In this document: in pieces, positions 47,644 to 58,689 of the stretch
How the letters are laid out: each line of letters starts with the position of its first letter
Numbering within the stretch: position 1 is the stretch's first letter
From: Symsagittifera roscoffensis
Taxonomy: Eukaryota > Xenacoelomorpha > Acoela > Convolutidae
DNA: 60,000 nucleotides
Reading direction: 5' to 3'
Assembly: GCF_963678635.1 (NCBI RefSeq)
Contig: NC_087062.1
Span: 53,766,473-53,826,472 of the forward strand
Program-made: the position numbers and the translations under genes
Notes under the pieces: generated by a model
The model's database searches: none
Seen by the model: the letters and a program-made list of their open reading frames with translations, nothing else
Told to the model about the DNA's origin: nothing

Positions 47644-50600
47644 GTGGGTGCTTAAAACATTAAATATACACTCATTAGGAAAAGTACATATTCCAAATGA
47701 TACTTGGGCCTGATTTAAACGCATAACTTTTCATAAGGAAGCTTTCATGAGTGCTGCGATTAAAACAAATATTGCTGAGCAATAATGGTAACTCACTAAA
47801 TCAGTGTGAGTAACCAAAATTTTCACATTAAAATATCTCTGTAGAAGTCTACTTGAAGCCGAACAATTGGACCTATTTGTTCTACTAACTTTATGCAACT
47901 CTTCGAATTTAAAAAACTTTCAAACACGCGTAAACTATTTTCAGGTCAGCCTATGCTGGCGGATGGGCTAAAACAGATCAGGGAACACCTTAAAGGCCAG
48001 GGCCTGTTAGATGAGAAGTTGGTGTCCCAAATTCTCAAGACATCCTTAGAGGCGTTCAAGAAGGAGTCAAACCTGGTTGAGGTCAGATGTTCAGACGCAG
48101 TCATCATCGGAGACATCCACGGACAGTTCTATGATCTGCTCAACATCCTAGAAAGAGTGTGTGGAGACAAACCACCACAGGGTCAGTATAATTATTACTA
48201 CGGAAATTAGCGTCTAACAAACTAAAATTATCACAGTAATCAAAAGAAGCTCACCAAAAAAACACGAAAAAAATGTTATCCTGGCGATTACGCTTTTACG
48301 ACTTTTCATCTTTTGCTAAATTTCTCAGATCAACAGAATGAAAACATTCAATAATTATCTACAACAAACAAAAACAAGTAAGAACACACCAAAGGACATG
48401 CTAAGATTAAGCCTATAACACGAATTGGTTCTTATGGTTAATCAAGTGGTTCTCAGATGCACAGCGCTTGCGTGATAATTTTACATCTCAAGTTCAACTG
48501 CTCCTAGGCACAACTAGCTACGTCTTCTTGGGCGACTACGTAGACAGGGGTTCGTTCAGCACAGAATGCATCCTCTATCTGTGCTCTCTCAAACTACTAG
48601 CCCCCAAAAACGTCTTCCTCCTCAGGGGCAACCACGAGTCAGAGAAGCTGAACAAGAACTTCAACTTCCACGAGGAGTTCACTCAGAAGTACTCGGAGGA
48701 CCTGTTCCAGTTGTGTCAGCAGATGTTCAACTCCATGCCACTGTGTGCCGTAGTGAACAACAAGTACTTCTGTGCTCACGGGGGAATTAGCCCTGAGGCC
48801 AAAGTGCTCAGCGACATCAACAAGATCAAGAGACACAAGGAGATCCCACAGTATGTGTCGCACACAAAACAGACAAATCACAAGTATCAGTCGGCAATAG
48901 GGCTGAACAAATATTTCAAAAGCATGCCATTAAGTATTGCCATTTTTGCTATTAAGTATTGCAACAAAAGCCGAAAATAACTGAAAAAAGTCACATGTAC
49001 CATTGAAAACTAAACAAGGAACTTTCGGAATGATAGACAAGCCGAATATTCAAAAAAGTCCTTTCAGCAGAAGAAGACAAAAAAGCATACAGACAATAAT
49101 CTAAATTAGCCGAAAATTTTCAGTATGCAAAAAAAAAACAGTTTCGACTGGAATCGAACTCCCGGGCTTTTTGGTGAACCCAGGACCTTCACCAACCCTT
49201 GACATCATTATGAACCAAGGCAGATCAGTCCTGTGAACAAAGTTATTTACGGGAAAAAAAATCTACTACCCGATTGCAAAACCCTTGCTTATCGCAAGGA
49301 TAATTAATAACTGTAAGCTAACAATGACTATTTTTTGGGAATTTTGATCCTAACTTAGTCAAAAATTTAGAGAAACTAGAAACAAAATGTGTGCGACACA
49401 TACTCATTCTTCCTTCAGAGAAGGGTAAGCAACATTTTAAAATTATTTATCCACTTGCTTCAATTTTACTATCGTCCAGAATTGGTACAATGACATACGA
49501 AACAGTTCCCATATGAAATAGGCTTCATATGTGCTAAGTAGGAACCTTCCTCGAACCCAACGTACGGGACATCGACGCCAACAATGATAGCTTCTCATTC
49601 CCTTAAAGGCAGCATTCAAAAAACGACTACTTCATTTAGTGTGTTGCCCGCAAAGAGTATAACGGCTGGCATGATGTTTGTTTCATTTAAGGACAACTAA
49701 ATTTAGCATTATTTCACCTATTTGAGGACTAGTTAATTTTTTCTTCTCTAGTTAATTTTTTCTTCTTTTTCTTCAAACGTTGTTATTTTTTTAGAACGAT
49801 GACGGATCTATTGTGGAGTGACCCCTGCGAAGACTATGAGGACAACGAGAGTACGAAGAGCAGTGAGATGTTCCAGTTCAACCAGCAGAGACAGACCTCC
49901 TACCGCTATAACCACGCCGCCATCCGCAAGTTCTTACAGAAGAACAAACTCACCAGTGTCATCCGCGGACACGAGGTACAACTCACCGGAGTCAAACTGT
50001 TCAAGGCAAGCCTGTTACTTTTGTTGCCACTAATTCTTCTTATTTACCACACAGTTCAGATCGGTCAAAATTGTGCCTTTATCAGTAGGAAGGAGATTTA
50101 CACCACTTGCTTGACACTTTATTGTAAACGTTTACCTGCCTTAGAAAAAGATGAGTACTCAATGTTAATTGTACCGGGCTGATTGTTAAGTGCAGGGCCG
50201 TTAACTGAAAGTGACGGAAACAGAGATAATAGTATTTTGAATTAGTGTAAACAGATAAAGGGATTAAAGATGAGAAGGAGTATGAGGGCAACCGTTTAAA
50301 AGCGAGAGCGCGTAATGGCTAAGAAAATTAAGATAACAAATCAAAGAAAATGCCAAGAAATTAAGATGTGACCAATTTGGTATTAACAAGTAGCAGAGAA
50401 ACTTCCGACCATATTTTTGAAGAAAAAAAATTATTTTTTTTCCTCTTGGAGGTCGTTTTTTTTGTGCGTGTTTGATAAAAAAGATTGGACGAACGTCTTA
50501 AATATAAGCATATTCCACACTCTTTGTAAAATTGGCAAGATCAACAACAGTTTTTGTCGAAAAATGACTTAAAAACGCTCTAAAAAATTTTTTACGTTCG

Positions 50601-53600
50601 AAAATGGTACATGTTTTGCCAAATTTTCGAATCCCTAAATGGCGCTAAAAACTTCGAAAACAAATATAACTAGAGCAAAATTAAATTTTCAGGTCCTGAA
50701 TGCGCTTATCCTTTTATAAAAACCAATTTTAAGCCTGCTCGCTTGCTTTATTCGTTCGAAATTAGACTAGAAAATCAAAAATTTCAAATCCATTTTTCTC
50801 GAGAAAAATTTTTTGAAATTTTAGATGTTGTTCCATCCACAACAAAAAGGGCTTTAATATGATATATCACTCGACCCTCTCCGATGATTATTTCTGGTTC
50901 CTGATTTTACGAGGAAAACAACAAGAAGTTGAAAAAAAAACATACACGCTTGAAAAGACAGTTCCTCTCCATTTTCAATGTTCGGAACAAGAATATACTC
51001 ACTCAGAGTCGAAGCTGAGCTTCACACCACTTACGACACATCAGGTAGATAAAAAACTGAAATAATAACTGCAGCATAACTGCAGAAATAATAGCTGCAG
51101 CATAAAATAAAACAAGACTGCTCGTATCAGGGCGAATCCGTGAATGTTCCGACTGCCCTTTAATTGGTCTCGGATTAACTATAATCATAAGCTTATCGTA
51201 AATTAAATATTGGCATAACTACAACTTTAAGTCTGATAATATCAAAATTCAAGTGGTGCAGTTTGAGTCATGTATGGTGTTAACAAAACTAATCAGCTGC
51301 CTCAAGTCAACTTGGAGCAATTTTGTAGTGCGGGATAATAAAACAAGCAGTTTTAGACATACTCTTGGTAGGTTACTATAGTGGTGTGCAGACTCGGCTG
51401 TCCCCATGCAGACCAAGAGATCAATGCCCCAGGGGACCTGAGTTTGTAAAAAGTAGTTTGAATTTTAAATAAAAAACGGACATATATAATCCTCACGTTC
51501 TTCGAAAGTCGGAACAACACTATTACACTATAAAACTCAGCCAAATTTCTTGAAATACTATTACCAACAGAAATAGGAAAATTTTTCCAGGCTTATCTTT
51601 ATCATCGAAATTTCCCAGCGCCCAAGCTTTCTGTTATCATTTAAAAATCAATTGAAACTTGAAAAAAAATAAATCGAAGTTGAAAAAAAAAACGATAAGC
51701 ATTTCAAAAACGATCGAAAATGAACAATGCACGCAGTCAATTTTCGAATGAAGTCTGGACAGATTAGTAAATAAAACTATATAAAATAATAATGAACTGA
51801 CATTTTAAGACAAAAAGGTCAAAACCGACAACTTGATGTTTGATGCAGTTCGAATTCAAAAATATGTTTTTCGTGCATCCCTCTAGAAGTAGCATTCAAG
51901 TAAGCGAAGTAATTGGCCTTTGAAAAAAATTTAAAGGAACCTAACCCCCGATAAAATTGGAACTTAACTCCAGACACACCTTAAAGGAGAGCGAAAAAAA
52001 TCAATTTTTACCTCGTTTAAATTAGCGGCCAAATCTAATAAAGGTCTATAAAAAGCCGGAAGCGTTAAAATAATTTCTCTAAAAGCAAGTTCAAAGACCC
52101 ATTAAACAGTTCAATTTTGCAGTTCACAATCTTTGATCAAAGAAGTTTCTTTAGCAGGAAGCGGATCTAGGATTTTCTCGGCTAGGGGCGGATTTAAAAA
52201 AAAATTTTAGGTCGACTAAATTGATTTTCCGAGCATTCTCAGAACACTATAAAGATCCTATTGTGACAAAATTTTCAGCGCCACAAGCAAAATTTTGGAA
52301 AAAATGCGTTTTTCCAGCCCTCGCACCCCTTCAAAGTTAGTATATATTGGCGCCTTTAGAAAAGGAGTTGGTCGCCAAAAACGAATGTCATAAACTTTGA
52401 TTGGTTAGGGACCCTTTGATTGGTTAGGGGGGTCGAAACCCTTAGGGGAGGGGCGTCCCCCCAAATCCACCCCTGGTCTTTAGCAAAGCAATCAATATCA
52501 ATATTTATGGCGTGAACTGTTCAGAAACAGACTCCGTCGTTTCTGTTGTTATGAAACACGCATCGAAAACTGTTCAGGGGCAACATGTCCTCATTGTCAG
52601 AGTCAATCGTTACCAGCATATAACTGGAGGTTTTCTTTTTTAGCACAAGGAAGATAAGTTCCCTTCAGTAATCACAGTATTCTCTGCTCCTAACTACGTG
52701 GATTCCTACAAAAACAAAGGGGCAGTCATCGTCATCAGCGAGAAAGACATGGACTTGAGGAGCTACAATGCAGTCGATCATCCCTTCCTCTTACCCGAGG
52801 GTCTCAACGCTTTCACGTGGTCGCTGCCTTTTGTTGGTTAGCTAGATAACAGTTGTCAGGAAATAAATTAACAGACTTCTCGGAAGTCGGCACGTCAACA
52901 TCAAACCTCAAAAAATCTCTAGGCCGAGCTATTAGAAAAAGTTACAGGTACCCTTAATTTAATCATGATAACAGACTAACAGGCCGAACTAGCCAAACTG
53001 GTCAGAAAACTAGTGTAAGAGCTAATTTTTTAGTGTATTAAGGGTTGCGATGGCAACAGTGACCACACTTCCATTTTTCAACAGGAGAGAAAATCAACGA
53101 GATGCTAGTGAACATGTTAAATGTGTGCACTAAAGAAGAACTGGAGGCGAACAAAGTAGAAGAAAAAGAATCAGTGGCTACCCCTTCCTCCTCTCCCAAA
53201 CACCCCCACATGACAGCAGAGCGGAGGGAGGTGGTCAAGAATAAGATCAAGGCAGTGGCTAAAATGGGCACATACTACAAGACACTTCAGATGGAGAACG
53301 ATGCAATCATGAAGCTCAAAGTGCTCTCACCTGGAGGGAGACTCGCACCAGGTACAGTGAATAAGTCAAACACCGAATTTAAAGGGACTCAAGTGGGGAG
53401 CGGTGGTGAAGTGGTTACGTCTCCGCCTCTCACTCGAAAGGTTGCATATTGAAAACCCAGGGAAAGGTTGCATATTCGTGCTCGTTGCTAGAGGGTGGGG
53501 CAACATTTCTCAGCAGAATAGCCAAAAAATTGCATGTAAATCTTAAGCAGGGTCGCAATAGCGATTCTCAGTGAAAAGCTAAATAACTCGTATGTTGGTC

Positions 53601-56394
53601 CTTCAACTTGTGGAAAAATTGTCTTAATTTAAAGGCTCAAGTCAAATAGATCTCAAATACTAGCTATTAGAATAACTATCCAAAAGCACGCACATTAAAC
53701 ACACAGAGTCAAAGCGGAAGCAAACCCAAAATTTCCGTAAGTATCGATAAGAGATAATTAGACCAGGCTAAAGCTGGAGGTATTCTGATATTTTTTGAAT
53801 TTGTTTCACTGATAAGAGTAAAAAATGTGTAATTTCAAAAATTGGCCTTCGCGCAAAACCTTAGTTGTTTCCTTACTAAAATAAGTAAGGGCCAAGATTT
53901 TAAAGATATTGCTATTTTCCCACGAACAAACATTTCTTATAAAAAAATAAAGATTCGCCGGTTCTGCAGGAGAAATTCTCGCAACTGGTTCATTCGATTA
54001 AACCCTTCATCTCAGTTTTGATAAGGTAGCTTGTTTTGTGAAAAGTCGAAAAAATTTTAAAGACGGTCAAAATATCACATTTTCTTCAAATCCATAAGTT
54101 TTATTTTAAGAAAATTGGGCGACGACAAATATAACGGCTTTCAACAACCTGTTGTTTCGATTAAGCCCTTGATATCAGATCTGGCAGGATAGTTATCGAG
54201 AAACGACAAAAAAAAGTCAACCAATAAAAAAATTTTCCGAGATTCATAACTTATGTGTAACAAAACTTGGACGTAGCCGCTTATGCAGAATAAGAGGTCA
54301 TTGATCTGTCAAACCAAAATCAGCTGACAACCAAACCAAATGAAATTTAAAAATTGAGATCTGATGTAGAAATGTAATGCAATATATCAGGTCCCACCTA
54401 CGAAATGCATTACATTTTTACATCAGTGAAATTCGTCAGAGAAGTAGCACGTTGCTCGAATAACCTCTACTTTCGTTATGGAAACGAAACCCAAAAACGC
54501 TAACCAAAACGCGGCATGACGATTGCTGAAAATTTTACATAAATAAAACAACCTTTCATGAGGAAAAGTTATTACACAGAGAAGAAGCCGAGCTTTACAA
54601 CATTTGCGATGCAAAAATGAATGATTATAATTTAAATCAAACCAAAGGAAAAAACAGAAAACTCTTTTTTTGTCAAAAAATTATAAAAGGAAAATTTTTT
54701 TCACCGGGAAATATGCCGGCGAAAATAAGCAGACAACCTAAAATACCCAAAAAATATTCAGTTTGCGGAAAAAATATGTCCCGACTTGAATTGACATCCC
54801 GGGCTTTGCCGTCTCAAACATGCGTGTTGCCACAAGTTGGAAGAAACTGGAGACTTCAAAAAAACCGGGCTACGGGAATTTAACCGAAAAAAATAAACAG
54901 ACGGACTATAGTCCAAAAATTGTACACACAGTGACGAAGCAGAGCATCACACCACTTGCGATAAAAAAAGATTGTCTTTCGTAATAAGAAAATTTAATAA
55001 CTAAATTTAAAAAGAAAAACCACCCTAAAAATCGTTACCGTTTGTCAAAACTTTGATTGCGAAAAAAGCCAAATAACCCAGAAACGAAATTACCACAATC
55101 ATTAAAACTTAAGGAGATTTCAAAATGCCAGAAAGAAGCCGAACCTTCAAAAAAGTTCATTTGCGAGCAAACCGACTATAGTCTAAATAGGTCCAAACAT
55201 TTTCAGTTTGTAAAAAACAACAGGTCCCTACTGGAATCGAGCTCTTAGCCTTTGTCGTCTCAGACAGAGTGTTACCACTGCACCAATTGCTCAGAATTTT
55301 CCTTGAATGTGAATTTATACTAAAGCAAATGATACACACAACAATTTCGCAAGGGTAAAAATCATGAGCGTCAAATTTGAAACTAACAGCAATCAATCAA
55401 GATCAATTCAATTATAACAAAAATTTTTAAATCCAAAGAAAAGTCCATGCTTTAGAACTAAGCCGGTAACAGTAAACACAATCGATATTCCAACAAAATA
55501 ATTTTTCCAGGAAAAAAAATTTAATTTGAAAAAAGGCTCCCGACAGGAACCAAACCTAGAGCTTTTATCTTCCCAAAGATATGCGTTACTTCTGGCTAAA
55601 CCGTCATTGAAGTTAAATTTCTTATGAAGTGCCAAACATCTCATGTGGAGAATCTATTAGCAAATTTGTTACGAGAAAAGTCTAGTACCCAGGGGCGGAT
55701 TTAGAATTGGACGGGGAGGCGGGAGCTCCTTCCCCCTTCAGGGATTCGACCCCCCTCCTCCCCACCAAGCAAAGACTTCACCTTTCATACTATGCCAGAC
55801 ATCCATTTTCGGCAAACCAGCCCTAACAATTTTTAAGGACGCTTTTGTCGCTAGTATATACAAACTATTAAGGTGATCGCGCGCCAAAAAATGCACATTT
55901 TTTTGTAAAAACTTTCCAATTAGTGCCCAAAAACCGCCTTTTTGACCGCCGTTTTTTTTAAAACAATTGCCTGCGGCGCAAAAAGTTTTGTCAAAAAAGG
56001 GTCATTATACTATTGTAGAATGCTTGGAAAATCAATTTGTCGTAAAAAAAAGAGGGAAATTTATCCAAAAAAATTATGGCGATATAGTAGTTCCCGTCGA
56101 AGCTGGTGGAAGTTTTTACACTGGCCTAAATTTCATGCTTGAAGAAAAAAGATCTTAAAAAAAAATTTGCGGCTAAATTATCAAAATGTTGAAGGACTCA
56201 TATTTGATATTGATATCTTGAGCAGTTCATTCAATTAAGTCTGACTTCACATTATCACTCTTGGTATTCTAGGTACTTTATCTGGTGGACGATCTAGCAT
56301 CATGTCCGCAATCGAGAAAAACATGAATCTTGATTTCCATGAAGTAAAAGAAATAGATGCCGAAAATGAGAAGATGCCATCTGATACAAGATGA
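47487..56394 (+). CDS. PPP3C-like: Calcineurin A catalytic subunit (PP2B, PPP3C family), 7 exons
   Basis: Ca2+/calmodulin-activated Ser/Thr phosphatase of the cytosol that works with calcineurin B. Exons: 47487-47643, 47945-48181, 48508-48850, 49795-50005, 52644-52836, 53085-53351, 56273-56394. The phases (1,1,2,0,1,1) join into one 509-codon frame. Visible motifs are GDIHG (108-112), GDYVDRG (140-146), RGNHE (171-175), AHGG (H222) and RGHE (H305), so every metal and catalytic residue class is present. The calcineurin-specific parts are the STTERNVKSVP N-terminus, the [20 protein letters not shown] calcineurin B-binding region (~373-392), a calmodulin-binding helix (~424-448), and an autoinhibitory segment near the C-terminus (DFHEVKEIDAENEKMP). 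The start ATG is preceded in frame by TAG at 47481. Odd points: a GC-AG intron 4, a two-way donor at exon 3, and a short linker before the autoinhibitory segment. Human calcineurin A alpha is 521 aa. The family assignment is secure. Exon 3's end and unseen 5' UTR exons are the weak points. Confidence 0.95.
47945..48181 (+). CDS. PPP3C-like: Calcineurin A exon 2
   Basis: Encodes residues 53-131. It starts after a TTTTCAG acceptor and ends before a GTCAGT donor, phase 1 on both sides. It carries the GDIHGQFYDLL motif, in which D109 and H111 bind the first metal. The upstream helix aligns with the calcineurin segment just before the catalytic core. Confidence 0.93.
48508..48850 (+). CDS. PPP3C-like: Calcineurin A exon 3 (end uncertain by 6 bases)
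   Basis: Encodes residues 132-245 with GDYVDRG, RGNHE and AHGG, i.e. the metal-bridging Asp, the Asn and the first metal-binding His. The acceptor is CTCCTAG. The best donor by consensus is GTATGT at 48851, in phase 2. A GT at 48857 keeps the frame and adds two residues (Gln-Tyr-Val-Thr instead of Gln-Thr), which restores the usual family spacing before DLLWSDP but has a weak donor sequence. Confidence 0.9.
49030..49310 (-). repeat. tRNA-like repeat with CCTTGC/GCAAGG hairpin (calcineurin intron 3)
   Basis: Minus-strand tRNA-like module at ~49200-49140 (B-box-like AGTTCGATTCC), then CTACTACCCGATTGCAAAAC and CCTTGC-TTATC-GCAAGG (49283-49299). Confidence 0.65.
49795..50005 (+). CDS. PPP3C-like: Calcineurin A exon 4
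   Basis: Encodes residues 246-316 with DLLWSDP and IRGHE, the latter holding the second metal-binding His (H305). It begins after a long T-run and TTTTTTTAG. It ends at AAG followed by GCAAGC, a GC-type donor in phase 0. Reading on past this donor leaves the family alignment at once, while splicing to 52644 restores it. Confidence 0.92.
52155..52475. mobile_element. Non-autonomous hAT-like MITE in calcineurin intron 4
   Basis: The left end CAGGAAGCGGATCTAGG and right end CCAAATCCACCCCTG are imperfect terminal inverted repeats of the CAGGGGCGGATC type seen in hAT families. Flanking 8-mers TTCTTTAG and GTCTTTAG match at 7 of 8 positions, as an 8-bp hAT target duplication would. At 321 bases it has no transposase. 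Confidence 0.7.
52644..52836 (+). CDS. PPP3C-like: Calcineurin A exon 5
   Basis: Encodes residues 317-380. The acceptor is TTTCTTTTTTAG and the donor GTTAGC, phase 1. It holds SVITVFSAPNYVDSY, a PPP-family core block, then an NKGAV strand corresponding to the edge strand that docks PxIxIT substrates in calcineurin, then AFTWSLPFV at the start of the calcineurin B-binding region. Confidence 0.93.
53085..53351 (+). CDS. PPP3C-like: Calcineurin A exon 6
   Basis: Encodes residues 381-469. It starts after CAACAG with [15 protein letters not shown], the calcineurin B-binding helix. A serine/proline linker follows, then the basic helix REVVKNKIKAVAKM that corresponds to the calmodulin-binding site. 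The GTACAG donor at 53352 is in phase 1. Without splicing the frame runs 33 codons further to a stop at 53450-53452, which could give a form lacking the autoinhibitory segment. Confidence 0.9.
53757..54310 (-). mobile_element. Helitron-like element, second family, decayed copy in calcineurin intron 6
   Basis: A degraded hairpin end (GACCAGGCTAAAGCTGGAGG) is followed from ~53930 by about three diverged units of the same array as at 9.8-10.7 kb, recognisable by GCAACCTGTT, GGCAGGATAG and ACGTAGCCGCTTATGCAG. It sits within intron 6 of the calcineurin A gene. Confidence 0.5.
54573..54850 (-). repeat. tRNA-derived repeat, family 1 (calcineurin intron 6)
   Basis: Degenerate hairpin AGAAGCCGAGCTTT and CATTTGCGATGCAAAAATGA on the left, and a decayed tRNA-like module with TGTCCCGACTTGAATTGACA on the right. 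It pairs with the neighbouring copy at 54926. Confidence 0.55.
54926..55300 (-). repeat. tRNA-derived repeat, family 1 (calcineurin intron 6)
   Basis: Hairpin-like GACGAAGCAGAGCATCAC and ACCACTTGCGATA at the left. A minus-strand tRNA-like module at ~55212-55290 has B-box-like ACTGGAATCGAGC and a CTGCACCAATTGC A-box side. The layout matches 30424-30745. Confidence 0.6.
55692..55780. mobile_element. Truncated hAT-like end
   Basis: CAGGGGCGGATTTAG, matching the terminus of the MITE at 52155-52475, is followed by GC-rich sequence. No matching right end was seen downstream, so this is a truncated or end-less copy within calcineurin intron 6. Confidence 0.45.
56273..56394 (+). CDS. PPP3C-like: Calcineurin A exon 7 with autoinhibitory segment
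   Basis: Last exon, 2.9 kb beyond exon 6. It follows a TTCTAG acceptor in phase 1. The joined frame gives LAPGTLSGGRSSIMSA, which aligns without gaps to the LPSGVLSGGKQTLQSA block of vertebrate calcineurin A. It then reads DFHEVKEIDAENEKMP, which resembles the autoinhibitory SFEEAKGLDRINERMP. It stops with TGA at 56392-56394 a few residues later. The linker between the two blocks is about 15 residues shorter than in human, and no C-terminal tail follows. Confidence 0.85.
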
Positions 56395-56556
56395 ATCTTT
56401 CAATGCCTCGCAAACTAATTTCAAAATGTGTTAACTTTATTATAGTAGTTTGGAAAAATTCTTAATTCAAATATTATAGGGTAAACAATTCTATGTAATT
56501 CAAATTTCTTCAGTCTCCTGTCAATTGAGCTGCGCCAGTTCGGCTAATTGAAACAG

Positions 56557-56848
56557 TTTTTTTTTTTTAAAAAAAGGTCAATTAAAAGGTGTCCTTAAGT
56601 CATGCGACGGTCCGTGCACAGGTTGGAAAGGGCCATACAAGCGCTATATAAATACATCGGCAAAATTGTATGAACGAATCAAGTCGATTTTAAAGCATCC
56701 AGAGACTTGTCAATTAAAATCTACCCTCCTCGATTTTAGCACTGATGGAATTGTCCATGTATGTATTTTTCAGTTTTTTGCACCCACTGAGGCAGAGGAT
56801 TGCACTCCTCAGAAAGGCAAAACAATCGTAAGCAAGCAATCATAAAGT
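56557..56848 (+). pseudogene. Unassigned open frame without start codon
   Basis: From ~56571 the plus strand is open for ~90 codons (VLKSCDGPCTGWKGPYKRYI and onward, through LKSTLLDFSTDG) to TAA at ~56846. It has no ATG near its start and ends within the first 0.9-kb tandem unit. Its composition is more coding-like than the flanks. It may be a 5' exon of the repeated element or a transposon fragment. Confidence 0.35.
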
Positions 56849-58640
56849 TTTAGCTTTAGTGAATTGGGTTTGCGTTTTAGCTCCAACTAGTGAAATGGGT
56901 CTGGGTGTCCTAGCAAACAGACCGGAAAATGGCAGTACTCCGAAAAACGTCAATGTAAAAGCATAGCTTTTTAAATTATTCACAAGCAATTTTCGAAATA
57001 GCTTCAGTTTAGACTGAAATCTTGCGGCAATTTCTTAATTGATGTGTAACTTTTGGCCAACAAAAACATTTTGACTCCGATTGAGAACAGATATAGTGTA
57101 TATTTAAAACACAGCAAAAAAAATGGATCGCAAATTTTAGGCAAACATTTCACAGATACTTCAAAAATTGACCGAATTGTACGGTAATCCATCCTGTGAA
57201 CTGACAAAGGTATGAAGATATGACTTATTTTAGTTCACCCGGTAAACTCGGCTTGCCATGTGGAAAAGAGATGAAAGCCTTTGCGCGACTTATCCTTGGA
57301 AGATCGTCAAATGATCAAAAATTGCTGTCGTGAAAAGAACACTTAGACGGATTTTATCGTCAGTAGTTGGAAGCACCAGAAACTTGCCGCAGAAAAAAAT
57401 TTTGCTACTAAAAAAATGCACCTTTGGTTAGTTATCTGGAGCGAACGTACAGGTTTGGCAAAGGAGATAACGTTATTTTGCCAAAACTGAGGTGATTAAT
57501 GAAATTCCAACTTTGAGCTTCACTCCACTTGCAAAACAAACTGAAATTCCAAAACTCAAAACAATGTGTCTCAGCCGAAACGTACGTGTAACTGCAAAAC
57601 AAACTGAAATTCCAAAACTCAAAACAATGTGTCTCAACCAAAACGTACGTGTAACTTTTGCTGCCATCAAATAACCAGACTTTTCTTAGTTCAGACTCGG
57701 AGGCAGAGGATTGCACTCCTCAGAAGTGCAAAACAATCGTAAGCAAGCAATCGTAAGCAAACAATCGTACGCAAGCAATCATAGAAATTTTTAGCTTTAG
57801 TGAAGTAAGTTTGCGTTTCAGCTCCAATTAGCGAACTGGATCTGGGCGTTCAAGCAAACAAAGCTGAAAATGATACTGCTCCGAAAAACTTGAGCTTCAC
57901 TCCACTTGCAAAACAAAATGATATTCCAAAACTCAAAATATTGTGTCTCAAGTTCTCAAGTTTTTAACAAGCAATTTTCGAAATAGCTTCAGTTTAGAGA
58001 CTGAATTCTTGCGACAGCTTCCTAATTGATGCGTAATTTTTGGTCAACAAAACATTCTGACTCCGATTGAGAACAGCAAGTGTATATTTAAAATACCGCA
58101 AAAAATATGGATCGCAAATTTTAGGCAAACAGTTCACAGATGCTTCAAAAATTGACCCAAATGTACGGTAATCCATCCTGTGAACTGACAAACGTATGAA
58201 GATATGACTTATTTCAGTTTACCCGGTAAACTCGGCTTTCCATGTGGAAAAGAGATGAAAGCCTTTGCGCGACTGGTCTTGGAGGATCGTTAAATGATCA
58301 AACATTGCTGTCGTGAAAAGAACACTTAGACGGATTTTATCGTCAGAAGTTGAAAGCACCAGCAACTTCTGTCGCAGAAAAAAATTTGCTTCTGAAAAAA
58401 TTGTACATTTGGTTAGTTAACTGGCGCAAAGGTAGAGGTTTGGCAATGGAAAAAACGTTATTCTGCCAAACACAGAGGTGATTAATAAAATTCCAATTTT
58501 GAGCTTCACTCCACTTGCAAAACAAAATGATATTCCAAAACTCAAAATATTGTGTCTCAACCGAAACGTAGGTATAACAATTGCTGCCATCAAAAAATCG
58601 GACTCTTTTCTTAGTTCAGACTCTGAAAAAAATCCACAGA
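56791..58640 (+). repeat. Two ~0.9-kb tandem units with exon-like frames
   Basis: Unit 1 starts at 56791 and unit 2 at 57702, both with GGCAGAGGATTGCACTCCTC. Later landmarks are offset 987-990 because of internal indels. Both units carry the stretch SELDLGV/SEMGLGV after a CGTTTYAG and the stretch KLG(L/F)PCGKEMKAFAR after TTATTTYAG, plus a frame ending INEIPTLSFTPLAKQ in unit 1. These look like short exons with small introns, or like a decayed tandemly repeated coding element. I do not recognise the protein. Confidence 0.6.
57531..57656 (+). repeat. 63-bp in-frame tandem duplication
   Basis: Two adjacent copies of a 63-base block (57531-57593 and 57594-57656) encode KQTEIPKLKTMCL(S/N)(R/Q)NVRVT twice without breaking the frame. 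Unit 2 of the larger tandem repeat has a single copy. Confidence 0.85.
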
Positions 58641-58689
58641 TAACGGTATCAATCTAAATTTTGGAGGTTGCGCAAAATTGCAAAACAAA

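Noticed and set aside
53352-53452. Calcineurin A simply ending at the 53452 stop
   Set aside because: Reading through loses the LSGG block and autoinhibitory segment, both of which appear in phase at 56273. Kept only as a possible retained-intron form.
57004-58191. Minus-strand paralogous ORFs of 65-67 codons
   Set aside because: They are the antisense of the plus-strand exon-like segments in the 0.9-kb tandem units, where the splice-site pattern favours the plus strand.
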